The translations under genes and the position numbers were made by a program. Shown piece after piece: positions 42,194-51,211 of a stretch of 64,000 nt of DNA. A model generated the notes under the pieces. That model saw only the letters and a program-made list of their open reading frames with translations, searched no databases and had not been told where the DNA came from. Location: the NCBI RefSeq assembly GCF_002095475.1, contig NZ_MLFR01000001.1, forward strand, positions 496,001 through 560,000. The letters run 5' to 3'. The stretch comes from Pantoea rwandensis (lineage in GTDB: Bacteria > Pseudomonadota > Gammaproteobacteria > Enterobacterales > Enterobacteriaceae). The stretch's first letter is position 1; each line of letters opens with the position of its first letter.

Positions 42194-43482
42194 TTACTTG
42201 CGGCGCACAAACGCATGAAGCCCCGCGTAGTGAGCATCGTCACCCAGCGCCTGCTCAATGCGCATCAGCTGGTTGTACTTTTCCACGCGTTCGCCGCGGC
42301 ACGGCGCGCCGGTTTTCAGGTGTCCTGCGCGCAGGGCTACGGTCAGGTCGGCAAGGAACGTGTCCGTCGTTTCCCCGCTGCGGTGGGACATGAACGCGCC
42401 CCAGCCGTGCCGCTGGCAGAGCGCCACGGCGTCCAGCGTTTCGCTGAGCGAGCCTATCTGATTGAGCTTAATCAGCGCGGCGCTGGCGAGGTTTTCGTCT
42501 ATGCCGCGCTGAATGTACTTCACGTTGGTGACAAACAGGTCGTCGCCAACCAGCTCGGCCCGGCCCGCGAGCTGCCGGTGCAGATGCTTCCAGCCCGCCC
42601 AGTCGTCCTCGGCCAGACCGTCTTCCAGCAGGATGATCGGAAACTGGTCCATCAGCTCGCCGTAGTACGCCGTCATTTCCGCCGCGCTCAGCGCGCTGCC
42701 CTCGGTGCGCAGATGATACTGACCGTCTGCGAAAAACTCACTTGAGGCAGGGTCCATGCAGATGCTGATGTCCTCTCCGGGCCGGTATCCCGCCTTCTCA
42801 ATCGCCTGCACGATAAACGCCAGCGGGTCGCGGTTTGACGATACGGCGGGCGCAAAACCACCTTCGTCGCCCACTGCCGCTGAGAGGTTTTTGTCCAGCA
42901 GGATCTGGCGCAGCGCCTGGTAGACCTCGCTGCCCTGACGCACGGCCTCGCGCAGCGTGGGCGCGCCGTGCGGGGCTATCATGAACTCCTGAAAGTCCGC
43001 GCCCTGACCGCGGGCGTGCACGCCGCCGTTAATTATGTTCATGCACGGCACGGGCAGCAGGTTTGCCTGCAGGCCCCCCAGGTAGCGCCACAGCGGCTCG
43101 TGTGAGGCCTGAGCCGCCAGCCGGGCCACCGCAAGCGACACGCCCAGAATGGCATTGGCACCCAGCCGACTCTTGTTCTCCGTGCCGTCCAGCGCCAGCA
43201 TGATGTTGTCCAGCTGCCGCTGCCCGCGCACGTCGCTGCCGCGCACGGCCTGGCAGATTTCCGTATTAACCGACCTGACGGCATCCAGTACGCCTTTGCC
43301 GCCAAAACGGCGGGCGTCGTCGTCGCGGCGCTCTGCGGCCTCGCGCGACCCGGTGCTGGCCCCGGAAGGCACCGAGCGCGCGCCATCATCCCGTCCGCGG
43401 TCCGGGCTTCGACTTCAACGGTGGGGTTGCCGCGCGAGTCAAGAATTTCACGGGCGGTCACGTTATCCAGTGTAAAGCGCAT
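42194..43482 (-). pseudogene. eno: Enolase of the fluoride operon, interrupted by a -1 frameshift
   Basis: The start MRFTLDNVTAREILDSRGNPTVEVE is in one frame (43482 down to about 43385) and the rest, VPSGASTGSREAAE onward to ...SGETTDTFLADLTVALRAGHLKTGAPCRGERVEKYNQLMRIE, is in another. Restoring one base near the CGCTCGGTGCC block (about 43385) gives 429 residues, the usual length. The whole catalytic barrel is intact downstream, and GTG/ATG re-initiation inside would lack the N-terminus. Either the gene is inactive or one base was lost in sequencing. GGGAGA precedes the start. Confidence 0.85.
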
Positions 43483-43497
43483 AGTGTTTCTCCCGGT

Positions 43498-43923
43498 TCA
43501 GTCAGTCAGGTGAGTGATAAGCACATCCACCGTGAGGTGGTTGATGTATTCCGCCGAGCGGGAGGTGAGCATTCCCATAAAGCGGTTGCGGTGCCCGGCA
43601 AGCACGAGGTCCACGCCCAGCTCCGCGATGCACTTCTCCACGTCCTCAAAACGGTGCATGGTGACCAGCTCCCGCGTATCGACCTTCTCAGGCACGGAGG
43701 CCGCCAGCTCGCTCAGAAACGCCTTGGCCTTCACCACTTCCTCCGACACGACGTCGTCCATCAGGCTGTCGGACACGTAGTTCATCTCCCGGTAGTCGTC
43801 GCTGATGTGCGCCAGGGTGATTTTCATGCCGAGCGGCTGCGCCAGCGCGACCGCGCGTTTCAGCAGGAGGATGCCGTCATCTTTATCGTTCACAAGGATC
43901 AGTGCGTGGGTGTAGCAGGTCAT
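43498..43923 (-). CDS. Universal stress protein (UspA family)
   Basis: The 141-aa protein has the UspA alpha/beta fold, with HALILVNDKDDGILLLKRAVALAQ at the N-terminus and the nucleotide-binding pattern VDLVLAGHRNRFMGMLTSRSAEYINH. Its ATG overlaps the stop of the pyrophosphatase gene by four bases, and it ends 15 bases before the enolase gene. USP genes occur repeatedly in fluoride-riboswitch operons; the function in fluoride stress is unknown. Confidence 0.87.
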   Translation of the reverse strand: MTCYTHALILVNDKDDGILLLKRAVALAQPLGMKITLAHISDDYREMNYVSDSLMDDVVSEEVVKAKAFLSELAASVPEKVDTRELVTMHRFEDVEKCIAELGVDLVLAGHRNRFMGMLTSRSAEYINHLTVDVLITHLTD

Positions 43924-44828
43924 AATGAACTCCCGTTCTGGTTAAGGCGGGACTCAAGCCACGGCAGAAGCTGCTTTTTGCGGCTGAGCATGCCCGGTAC
44001 GGAGCAGGAGGCGGCGTTGACGCTCTCCCGCCCGGCGAAGTAAAGCGTTGAAAACCCGGCGCGAATGTCGGTCAGCATCAGCACCGCCAGGGCGGCACCC
44101 GACTGGTCTGCCAGATACGCCAGGGCTGCGAGCAGGTCGTCCATCACGGGGGCAACCTGTGACAGTGAGCTGACCTCAATCTGGGCGATGCGCACGTCGG
44201 TGCCGGCAATGACGAAGGCCTTGAGGTCCCTGTCCAGCAACTGCTGTGCGCCGAGGCCGGTGACGTCTGTTTTTGCGGTAAGGAGGTCACGGGCGAAGGT
44301 TTTGCGGTTCACGCCGGAAAGAACGACCAGTTCGGTAACCGAGCGGATATCGTCTTCGGTCGTGGTGGGCGAGCGAAGATTCACGGTGTCGCTCAGGAGT
44401 GCGCCCAGCAGAAGAATGGCGAGCGTCGGGGGGAGCGTGCGGTGCGCTTCAGCGTTCATCAGCAGCCAGAGCAGCGTGGCGCTGCTGCCTACCGGGCGAA
44501 TGTGCACCTCCGGCGGCAGTTGCGTTATCAGCCCGCCCAGCCGGTGGTGGTCAGTGATGCCCACGACGTTGCTCCGGAGCAGGTCGTCAGGCCCCTGCGC
44601 CGGCTCGGTGAAATCGACCAGCCAGACCTGTTCATCCTGTAAAGGAATATCAAGCAGCGGCGGCAGCGTAAGTCCGGCGGCGTCAAAGATAAAGCGGGTT
44701 TCGCGGTTAGCCTCGCCGAGACGCCATGCGCGGGCGTCCATGCCGCGCCCGGTAAGCCAGTGCGCGGTGACGACGGCCGTACAGATAGCGTCGCTGTCAG
44801 GATTGATGTGGCCAAAAACGTGTATCAA
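43920..44828 (-). CDS. ppaC: Manganese-dependent (family II) inorganic pyrophosphatase
   Basis: The 302-aa protein has the DHH-family metal motifs GHINPDSDA (His7, Asp11, Asp13), DFTE (Asp72) and ITDHHRLGG (Asp93, His94, His95), and a C-terminal DHHA2 domain. Start is a TTG with GGGGAGA upstream; no better codon is available in frame. It hydrolyses pyrophosphate and, unlike the Mg-dependent type common in enterobacteria, could remain active or be easily replaced when fluoride inhibits the chromosomal enzyme; that reason is inference. It is the first gene after the fluoride riboswitch. Confidence 0.9.
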   Translation of the reverse strand: MIHVFGHINPDSDAICTAVVTAHWLTGRGMDARAWRLGEANRETRFIFDAAGLTLPPLLDIPLQDEQVWLVDFTEPAQGPDDLLRSNVVGITDHHRLGGLITQLPPEVHIRPVGSSATLLWLLMNAEAHRTLPPTLAILLLGALLSDTVNLRSPTTTEDDIRSVTELVVLSGVNRKTFARDLLTAKTDVTGLGAQQLLDRDLKAFVIAGTDVRIAQIEVSSLSQVAPVMDDLLAALAYLADQSGAALAVLMLTDIRAGFSTLYFAGRESVNAASCSVPGMLSRKKQLLPWLESRLNQNGSSL

Positions 44829-44907
44829 GGGTATCTCCCCATAAAGGGAAGTACGCAGGCCGGGAAGAAAGTATGGACGGCCTGACGCACCTCATGAAAA
44901 TCAAGAG

Positions 44908-44972
44908 TCGCATCAGGCGTCATCAGCTCCGGAACGGAGCGGTTGGGAAAGGTGGAACGCCATCACCCTGTA
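44908..44972 (-). ncRNA. Fluoride riboswitch (crcB motif aptamer)
   Basis: Read on the minus strand, the leader has GGTGATGGCGTTCCACC, then AACCGC, a GCTCCG/CGGAGC stem and GCTGATGACGCCT, the conserved elements of the crcB RNA in the correct order. It lies about 80 nt before ppaC, with the promoter just upstream (44978-45006). No U-run terminator follows, so fluoride may act through the ribosome site or an imperfect hairpin (GTGCGTCAGGCC with GGCCTGCGTAC). Confidence 0.9.
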
Positions 44973-45245
44973 CTCTGAGTATAGAACCGGACGGAAAACC
45001 TGTCAGTATTATTCTGCTGACGCCCTCGGCCCGCCAGCGCAGCGTGTGCCTTGTGGAGCATCCGGCGGATGTTTTCCGGCACCACCGGACTCGTGCAGAG
45101 CGACAGCGGGCTGGGGTTCGGCATTACCAGCACCGTGACGCCGGGGCGCAGGTGACTGACCGTCCAGCGGGTCTGAGCCGCTACGGCACCGGCCAGTACC
45201 ACCACGCGCAGTGCGGGCAGATACGCCAGAACGTCCTCAAGTCAG
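44963..45245 (-). pseudogene. Remnant of a uracil-DNA glycosylase-like gene
   Basis: The frame LEDVLAYLPALRVVVLAGAVAAQTRW... followed by RPGVTVLVMPNPSPLSLCTSPVVP reads like the C-terminal part of a uracil-DNA glycosylase-superfamily protein; the PxPSPLS segment resembles their HPSPL motif with the usual His replaced by Asn. A stop codon lies just upstream, so the N-terminal half is missing. Fluoride promoter and aptamer sequences begin inside its end. It is a decayed fragment, not a gene. Confidence 0.45.
44978..45006 (-). promoter_or_regulatory. Sigma70 promoter of the fluoride operon
   Basis: On the minus strand, CTGACA (45001-45006) and TATACT (44978-44983) are separated by exactly 17 bp. 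Each matches the consensus at five of six positions. Transcription would start just before the aptamer, so nearly all the leader is the riboswitch. The promoter lies inside the 3' end of the DNA-glycosylase remnant. Confidence 0.8.
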
Positions 45246-45345
45246 ACGCAGCAGCCGGTACGGATGACTGCAGCAATTTAAGGCTGAATAAGTGAAGCTC
45301 TGGATTCCAGCCCATGAGGTATAATTGCTCATTTTTTTGTTTAAA

Positions 45346-45356
45346 TTGCATTCCAC
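45346..45356. repeat. TTGCATTCCAC, inverted match of the left border 11-mer
   Basis: Exact complement of GTGGAATGCAA at 37367-37377. Base composition changes near here from GC-rich island to typical chromosome, so it may mark the right border. Confidence 0.35.
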
Positions 45357-45378
45357 ATAAATTGGAATACGTGTAAAC

Positions 45379-45398
45379 GGTCGCCACGAATGGCGACC
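45379..45398. repeat. REP-like hairpin GGTCGCCA-CGAA-TGGCGACC
   Basis: A perfect 8-bp stem with a CGAA loop, in intergenic DNA just past the island border. It resembles short palindromic REP units repeated in enterobacterial genomes; only one copy is seen here. Confidence 0.6.
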
Positions 45399-45465
45399 CT
45401 ACTGCGAAATGGTACAGATTTGTCGTGCGCGCATTGCTCCACACAGAGTGTTAAAAATCAAAACG

Positions 45466-46533
45466 TCACTGTGGAATCACTTTCTCTGCTTTCAGCTTTT
45501 CGAACAAGCTGATAAACGAATCCAGCGTTGCGCGATAGCCGGTAAATCCGGCTTTGCGGCTTTTGCTCATATCCGTGAACGCTTCCATCGGGCGTCCCAG
45601 ATCGGCATCAGTGTGCCACCAGGAAGCCAGCTTGTTGATGTCCGCCTCAAGTAAATTCTCGCGTGCGGCAATCTCACGCCATGCCTCTTCCGCATCCTGC
45701 ATGCGTCCCTCCAGCGGCATAATCTGCGCCGGATAGGCTGCGGCCTCAATGCCGAAATACGCTGCCAGACGCGGCCACAGCCAGTTCCAACGGAACACAT
45801 CACCGTTCACCGCATTGAAATCTTGATTGGCGGCTTCCTTGGCAGTGGTCGCCCAAAATAACTGTTCTGCCAGCAGACTTGCATCAGTGACGTCGGCCAG
45901 ACCATTCCACTGCTCTGGTGAACCTGGGAAGATAAATGGCCAGCCTTTCTCACGGCACAGGTTGGCATAAACCGCCAAGGTCTGGCCCATATTCATGGCG
46001 TTGCCCAGCGCATAGCCAATAATGGTGTGTGGACGATGCACGCTCCAGCGATAGCCGTATTGCTCTGCTCCCGCGAAAACCTCATCTTCCTGTGCGTAAT
46101 AGAAGTTATCGACCGGCTGACGCCCCTGCTCTTCACGGAAAGGTGTCACCGGGACCGCGCCTTTGCCGTAAGCTTCGAATGGCCCAAGATAGTGTTTCAG
46201 ACCAGTCACCAGCGCCACATGTGCACCGTTTAAACGATCGCCCAAGGCTTCAATCACATTGCGCACCATGCCGCCGTTCACACGGATATTCTCTTTTTCA
46301 TTCTCCTGGCGGGACCACACGCTGAAGTACAGCGCATCCGGTTTCTCTTTTGCCAGCACAGCACTCACGGCATTCGCATCAGTGAGATCGGCAGTCAGGC
46401 TACGGCAGCCCTCAGGAATCGCTCCGCGTCCACGCGAAAGTCCTGTCACTTGCCAACCCTCTTGCTGCAGTTTCTCTGCCAGCGCACGCCCAATAACCCC
46501 ACTGATGCCCACAATTAACGCGTGTTTTTGCAT
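45466..46533 (-). CDS. NAD(P)-dependent SDR, PRISE (progesterone 5-beta-reductase)-like
   Basis: The 355-aa protein has an extended Rossmann motif VGISGVIGRALAEKLQQEGW, and then blocks typical of PRISE-type enone reductases: ALVTGLKHYLGPFEAYGKG, NFYYAQEDEVF and WSVHRPHTIIGYALGNAMNMG. A GAGGAGA ribosome site precedes the ATG. Such enzymes reduce activated double bonds of small enals or enones with NADPH. It is divergent from a LysR regulator and probably controlled by it. Natural substrate unknown. Confidence 0.85.
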   Translation of the reverse strand: MQKHALIVGISGVIGRALAEKLQQEGWQVTGLSRGRGAIPEGCRSLTADLTDANAVSAVLAKEKPDALYFSVWSRQENEKENIRVNGGMVRNVIEALGDRLNGAHVALVTGLKHYLGPFEAYGKGAVPVTPFREEQGRQPVDNFYYAQEDEVFAGAEQYGYRWSVHRPHTIIGYALGNAMNMGQTLAVYANLCREKGWPFIFPGSPEQWNGLADVTDASLLAEQLFWATTAKEAANQDFNAVNGDVFRWNWLWPRLAAYFGIEAAAYPAQIMPLEGRMQDAEEAWREIAARENLLEADINKLASWWHTDADLGRPMEAFTDMSKSRKAGFTGYRATLDSFISLFEKLKAEKVIPQ

Positions 46534-46633
46534 TTCAATTCTCCTCTGTTTCAGTAATGATGAGCTTAATAGAGAATTGAGTTCTTATCTCTGGCGTAAA
46601 TTCACATCATTCATAACCTGGATTCACGAATCA

Positions 46634-47536
46634 ATGCACGATCAGCGTCTGAAAGACATCGTCCCCTTTGTAGCCAGCGTCGAGAGCGGCAGTTTTGCAG
46701 CAGCGGCAGAACGTCTGCATCTCACGGGTTCGGCAGTCAGTAAAAGCGTGACCCGGCTTGAGACTCGCCTCGGTTCACGCCTGCTGGAACGCACCACCCG
46801 CAGCCTGAAGCTCACGGATGCCGGTAACGCCTATTATCAAACCTGCTTGCGCATCATGGAAGAATTGGCAGAAGCAGAAGCGGTGCTGGCAGCGCAGCGC
46901 AGTATTCCTTCTGGGCGCTTGCGCGTTGCGGTGCCCAACACGTATGGCCGTCTCGGCGTGATGCCAGTGTTAATTCCTTTTTGCCAGCAACATCCTGAGC
47001 TGGAACTCAACCTGACCTTCTCCGATCGCTTTATTGACTTGTTTGATGAGGGGATTGATGTGGCGGTGCGCATCGGTGGAGCACCCGATGTCCCTGCGTC
47101 TCTCGGCTGCCGACAGATGGGCCGCGAGCGCATGGTATTTTGTGCAGCGCCAGACTATTTAGCGCGTGCTGGCCGTCCAGCGAGTGAAAACGAGTTATTA
47201 CAGCATCGGGCCATTATGTATGAACGCGTGGATGGCAGCACCAAGCCGTGGCTGTTTACCACCGCCGACGGGCACCCGCACTGGCGAGAGGTGCCACACC
47301 GCATGGCGCTGGGCGATGTCGATGCGCAAGTGCAGGCAGTGTGCGGCGGTTTAGGCGTGGCGCAGATGCCATCGTGGCTGGCGCGTGAGCCGCTGGCGCG
47401 CGGTGAACTGGAGATCATTCTGCCCGAGCAACAGCCCGATGGATTGGCGCTGACGCTGATATGGCCGCGCCGAAAGCAGCTGTTACCGAAAGTCGATGCG
47501 TTGCTGGCGGCGTTGGAAGGATTGCAGATTCGTTAG
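46634..47536 (+). CDS. LysR-family transcriptional regulator
   Basis: The 300-aa protein has the LysR helix-turn-helix (about 8-60, VASVESGSFAAAAERLHLTGSAVSKSVTRLETRLGSRLLERTTRSLKLTDAG) and a periplasmic-binding-protein-like effector domain. A longer upstream frame overlaps the divergent SDR gene and is rejected. The ribosome site is weak. Its position divergent to the PRISE-like reductase suggests that it controls that gene in response to its substrate or redox signal. Confidence 0.87.
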   Translation: MHDQRLKDIVPFVASVESGSFAAAAERLHLTGSAVSKSVTRLETRLGSRLLERTTRSLKLTDAGNAYYQTCLRIMEELAEAEAVLAAQRSIPSGRLRVAVPNTYGRLGVMPVLIPFCQQHPELELNLTFSDRFIDLFDEGIDVAVRIGGAPDVPASLGCRQMGRERMVFCAAPDYLARAGRPASENELLQHRAIMYERVDGSTKPWLFTTADGHPHWREVPHRMALGDVDAQVQAVCGGLGVAQMPSWLAREPLARGELEIILPEQQPDGLALTLIWPRRKQLLPKVDALLAALEGLQIR

Positions 47537-47539
47537 CAA

Positions 47540-47555
47540 GCGAGATAAATCTCGC
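47540..47555. repeat. Short REP-like palindrome GCGAGAT-AA-ATCTCGC
   Basis: Seven-base perfect stem with a two-base loop, a few bases after the LysR gene, within a 134-bp gene-free stretch. It may act as a terminator or be a REP unit. Confidence 0.5.
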
Positions 47556-47670
47556 CGCTACAGACCCATTGCGCATTGCATTAATGGCGTCAGTTCTTGC
47601 GCGAGTATGGCCTTCGTAAACCCCTACGCATTGCCTCAACAGCGCAAATGATTACGTGATGCCAAAAACA

Positions 47671-49026
47671 TTAACGATGATTCAACCGCCGCGACAATCG
47701 GTCACCACAAAACTGCAGCACGGTCACAAGCGCCACCAGCACCACAATTACCGTCAGCATCACCTGCATATCAAAGCGCTGGTAGCCATAGCGATAAGCC
47801 AGATCGCCCAAGCCGCCTGCGCCAATGGCACCCGCCATCGCCGACGCATTGATCATTGTCACCAACGTAATGGTAAAACCACTGACAATGCCCGGACGCG
47901 CCTCCGGCAGCAGCACATGCCAGACAATATGCCAGCGGTGAAATCCCATCGCCTGCGCCGCTTCGGTCAAGCCTTTGTCCACTTCTCGCAAACTCACCTC
48001 AGCGATTCGAGCAAAAAAAGGCGTGGCGGCAAGCGTCAACGGCACCACTGCCGCCCAAACTCCATAGGTGGTACCGACAATCCAGCGGGTGAAGGGGATT
48101 AGTGCCACCATCAGTATCAAAAAGGGAATCGAACGAAACAGATTCACTACCCAACCCAATACGCGCGAATCCTGCCGCTGACGAGTGGGTGATAACAAGG
48201 TTTGCAGCGCTTCGGGCAGCGTACCAAATTGAGGGTTGAGCAATTGGCGCGTGGTTTCCTGCTTCGGATCGCTATACACCTGCCATACCGGGCCACGCTC
48301 AATGATTTCGCCTTGATCGATAACTGCTACCTGGTGACACAGATGGTGCACCACATCCATTTCATGGGTGATCAGCACGATAGTAATGTGTCGCTGCTGA
48401 TTGATTTTCTTAAGCAGCGCCAGAATGGAACGCGTGGTCTCAGGATCGAGCGCGGATGTCGCCTCATCGCACAACAACAGTTCTGGATCATGCACCAGCG
48501 CACGCGCGATACCAACACGCTGCTTCTGGCCACCGGAAAGTTGCGCTGGCCACGCATGTTGACGCTCTTCCAGCCCCACCAGCGCCAGTAACTCATCAAC
48601 CTTTTGCCGCCGTTGCGGTGCGGGCACGCCCGCTACTTTTAACGGCAACTCGATGTTTTCTCGAACCGTTTTGGCCGAAAGCAAGTTGAAGTGCTGAAAG
48701 ATCATCCCGGTGCGGCGACGCCACTCAACCAGCTCACGCGCACTCAATTGGCCGAGATCAATCCCATCAATCACCACCGACCCCTGTGTGGGATTTTCCA
48801 ACCGATTGAGACAGCGGATCAGCGTCGATTTCCCCGCACCACTGCGACCAATAATGCCAAAGATTTCACCGCGCTTGACCTGTAAATCAATGGCTTTCAG
48901 GGCATCTTGAGCCTGGCCTGGGTAGCGTTTATTCAGATGGCGAATCTGCACATGAACGCTGCTATGGCCCTGCTGGGCGGGCGTTATCAGCGCATCACGC
49001 TCTCCGGGAATCGTCAGACTCACCAT
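47671..49026 (-). CDS. Fused methionine-type ABC transporter: MetN ATPase joined to truncated MetI permease
   Basis: The frame encodes 451 aa. The first part (to about 285) is a complete MetN-like nucleotide-binding domain: Walker [18 protein letters not shown] signature, Walker [13 protein letters not shown] and the switch His (LITHEMD). It stops after the MetN core and lacks the C-terminal NIL regulatory domain. From [15 protein letters not shown] onward it is MetI from its second helix, keeping the EAAxxMG coupling loop and four of five helices. The likely event is an in-frame deletion of metN's end and metI's start. The MetQ-like partner lies two bases upstream. Function of the hybrid is doubtful but possible. 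Confidence 0.88.
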   Translation of the reverse strand: MVSLTIPGERDALITPAQQGHSSVHVQIRHLNKRYPGQAQDALKAIDLQVKRGEIFGIIGRSGAGKSTLIRCLNRLENPTQGSVVIDGIDLGQLSARELVEWRRRTGMIFQHFNLLSAKTVRENIELPLKVAGVPAPQRRQKVDELLALVGLEERQHAWPAQLSGGQKQRVGIARALVHDPELLLCDEATSALDPETTRSILALLKKINQQRHITIVLITHEMDVVHHLCHQVAVIDQGEIIERGPVWQVYSDPKQETTRQLLNPQFGTLPEALQTLLSPTRQRQDSRVLGWVVNLFRSIPFLILMVALIPFTRWIVGTTYGVWAAVVPLTLAATPFFARIAEVSLREVDKGLTEAAQAMGFHRWHIVWHVLLPEARPGIVSGFTITLVTMINASAMAGAIGAGGLGDLAYRYGYQRFDMQVMLTVIVVLVALVTVLQFCGDRLSRRLNHR

Positions 49027-49028
49027 GT

Positions 49029-49829
49029 TTACTGGCTCCAACCCGGCTGATACAGCTTGCCGTAGAACTCATCCAATTTGGCGCGCACCACAGGCGAATG
49101 CTGATAGATTTCCACAAATTGCTTCAGACGAGGATCATTCTGATGGCCGTCACGAATCACAAATTGGATCACATATTCTGGGTGCTCCAGGCCATCAAAC
49201 AGCAATGCATTGTTCGGATCGATGGTTTTGGACAAACGCAGATAGTGTGGATAGCCTTGAGCCAAATCAACCTCATCCAGCGAACGTGATAGCTGCACCG
49301 CCTCCACTTCGATGATCTTCAAGTGTTTTGGGTTGCTGGCGATATCATCAACCGTCGATTTCAATCCAGCACCGGGCTTGAGGGTGATTAATTTAGCTTT
49401 CTGCAACAGCAATAGGCCACGCGCACCGTTGATGGGATCGTTTGCAATCGCCACAGTACCGCCGTCTGGGATTTGATCCAATGCCGTGTGCTTTTTCGAA
49501 TAAAGCCCCACGTTATTAATGATGGCAGGTGCATAAGGGACTAAATGAAATCCGCCCTGCTGATTGGCATTCTCTAAAAACGGTTTGTGTTGAAACAGGT
49601 TAACGTCAATGTCGCCGTTCTCAACGCTGACATTAGGTGCCGTCCAGTCGGTGAACTCTACCAGCTGTACTTCCAATCCCTGCTTTTTAGCTTCGGCCAC
49701 GGCGGTTTCCAGCGGCGGCGCGAAAGCCGCCGTGGTGCCCACTTTCAGCGGGCCGCTGTAATCGTTGGCAGCAAAAGCGCTGGCGGTAAATATCGCGGCA
49801 CTGAGTGCCAATAAGTGTGCAATCTTCAT
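49029..49829 (-). CDS. MetQ/NlpA-family substrate-binding protein
   Basis: The 266-aa protein has a type I signal peptide (SAFAAND; no lipobox) and the lipoprotein-9/NlpA core: [58 protein letters not shown] and [25 protein letters not shown]. It binds methionine or another sulfur compound in the periplasm for the ABC importer encoded two bases downstream. Preceding genes (flavin monooxygenase and SfnB-like enzymes) suggest an organosulfur compound other than methionine. Confidence 0.88.
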   Translation of the reverse strand: MKIAHLLALSAAIFTASAFAANDYSGPLKVGTTAAFAPPLETAVAEAKKQGLEVQLVEFTDWTAPNVSVENGDIDVNLFQHKPFLENANQQGGFHLVPYAPAIINNVGLYSKKHTALDQIPDGGTVAIANDPINGARGLLLLQKAKLITLKPGAGLKSTVDDIASNPKHLKIIEVEAVQLSRSLDEVDLAQGYPHYLRLSKTIDPNNALLFDGLEHPEYVIQFVIRDGHQNDPRLKQFVEIYQHSPVVRAKLDEFYGKLYQPGWSQ

Positions 49830-49849
49830 GTCGAATCCCTGAGGTTAAA

Positions 49850-51211
49850 TTAACGAAGGTGAGGAGCCGGCCGCCAGCGTGCTGCCGGATGGCGATCGGG
49901 CAAACGATCTTGCTGTTGGAAAATTTTTTGTCGCAGGCTGCCGGGTTGATAAGCCGTCTTATAGCGGCCACGCTGCTGTAATTCAGGCACCACCAAGTCG
50001 ATAAAATCGCGGTAGCTTTGCGGGTTAAGGATGCGAGTCAGATTGAAGCCATCAATATCACCTTCGTCGATCCACTTGATCAGTGCATCCGCAACCTGCG
50101 AAGGGTTGCCGACAATCAGCGGATAACGACTGCCCATGGCGTGCTGTTCCAGCAAACGGCGCCGTGTCCAGCCGCTAAAAGCTTTACTGACGGATTCGAT
50201 CGCGCGGGTATCACCCGTTTGTATCGGTTCATCCAGACCAAAGGCCGCGAGATCGAGACCAATAGAGCTGGAGAAATGGGCAATGCCCGCTTCGGGACTG
50301 GCATATTCGAGATAGCTACGCTGCTTTTCCTGCGCTTCCCTTTCGGTGGGCGCCACGATCACGCTAACGCCCATAAAAATGCGTAGATCGTCAGCATGAC
50401 GCCCCGCTGCCACCGCAGCTTGTCGTAAGCGCTGAGACTGTTCCCGCATCGCCGTAGGGGAAGCCGCATTCACAAATGAGCACTCAGCATGACGCGCGGC
50501 AAACTGCACGCCACGCGCTGAAGAACCGGCCTGAAACAGCAGCGGTGTGCGCTGTGGTGACGGGCTGCTCAAGTGATAGCCCTGCACCTGATAAAATTCA
50601 CCCTGATGGTTGATTTCATGGATCTTGCTGGCATCAGCGTAGAGCCGTTTAGCCTTGTCCGCTTGCAAGGCATCATCCTGCCAACTGCCTTCCCACAATT
50701 GATAAGCCACGTCGAGAAACTCATCAGCCTGGTCATAACGACGGTCGTGGGCCTGCAGCTGATGCTGCCCCATCGCACGTGCGGCACTATCGAGGTAACC
50801 GGTAACGATATTCCAGCCAATGCGACCCTGAGTGAGGTGGTCCAAGGTGGAGAAACGGCGAGCGAAAGGATATGGCGCTTCATAACTCAGGTTTGCTGTC
50901 ACACCAAAACCAAGATGTTGCGTCACGCTAGCCATGCCTGATATCAGCATTAATGGATCGTTAACCGGTAACTGAATTGACTCACTTGCGGTCAATCCAA
51001 TCCCCTGTTGATACACGTCATAAACACCAAGAATGTCAGCAATAAACAGGCCATCAAACAGGCCGCGCTCCAGCAACCGCGCCAAATCCAGCCAATAGGA
51101 CAGCGAATTGAAATCCACGGAGCGATCTTGTGGATGCGTCCACATGCCATGATGGATGTGCCCAACACAGTTCATGTTAAAAGCATTAAGTAAGATCTGC
51201 TTCTGACTCAT
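49850..51211 (-). CDS. LLM-class flavin-dependent monooxygenase (NtaA/SnaA/DszA group)
   Basis: The 453-aa protein is a luciferase-like monooxygenase with GLFDGLFIADILGVYDVYQ, SLDHLTQGRIGWNIVTGYLDSAARAMG, SPQRTPLLFQAGSSARGVQFAARHAECSFVNA and GLVVPELQQRGRYK-like C-terminus (DLVVPELQQRGRYKTAYQPGSLR). This is the family of DszA, NtaA and SnaA, using FMNH2 from a separate reductase. Its stop and the next start (ATGA) overlap, so it is cotranscribed with an SfnB-like gene. It probably oxidises a sulfone or similar organosulfur compound; the substrate is inferred. Confidence 0.9.
   Translation of the reverse strand: MSQKQILLNAFNMNCVGHIHHGMWTHPQDRSVDFNSLSYWLDLARLLERGLFDGLFIADILGVYDVYQQGIGLTASESIQLPVNDPLMLISGMASVTQHLGFGVTANLSYEAPYPFARRFSTLDHLTQGRIGWNIVTGYLDSAARAMGQHQLQAHDRRYDQADEFLDVAYQLWEGSWQDDALQADKAKRLYADASKIHEINHQGEFYQVQGYHLSSPSPQRTPLLFQAGSSARGVQFAARHAECSFVNAASPTAMREQSQRLRQAAVAAGRHADDLRIFMGVSVIVAPTEREAQEKQRSYLEYASPEAGIAHFSSSIGLDLAAFGLDEPIQTGDTRAIESVSKAFSGWTRRRLLEQHAMGSRYPLIVGNPSQVADALIKWIDEGDIDGFNLTRILNPQSYRDFIDLVVPELQQRGRYKTAYQPGSLRQKIFQQQDRLPDRHPAARWRPAPHLR

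Noticed and set aside
42157-42258. N-terminal extension of the phosphoglycerate mutase
   Set aside because: The 34 extra residues overlap the enolase 3' end and have no counterpart in GpmA-type enzymes.
46259-46633. Longer start for the LysR gene
   Set aside because: The extension runs antisense into the divergent SDR gene and lacks LysR-like sequence; residue 1 of the family fits 46634.
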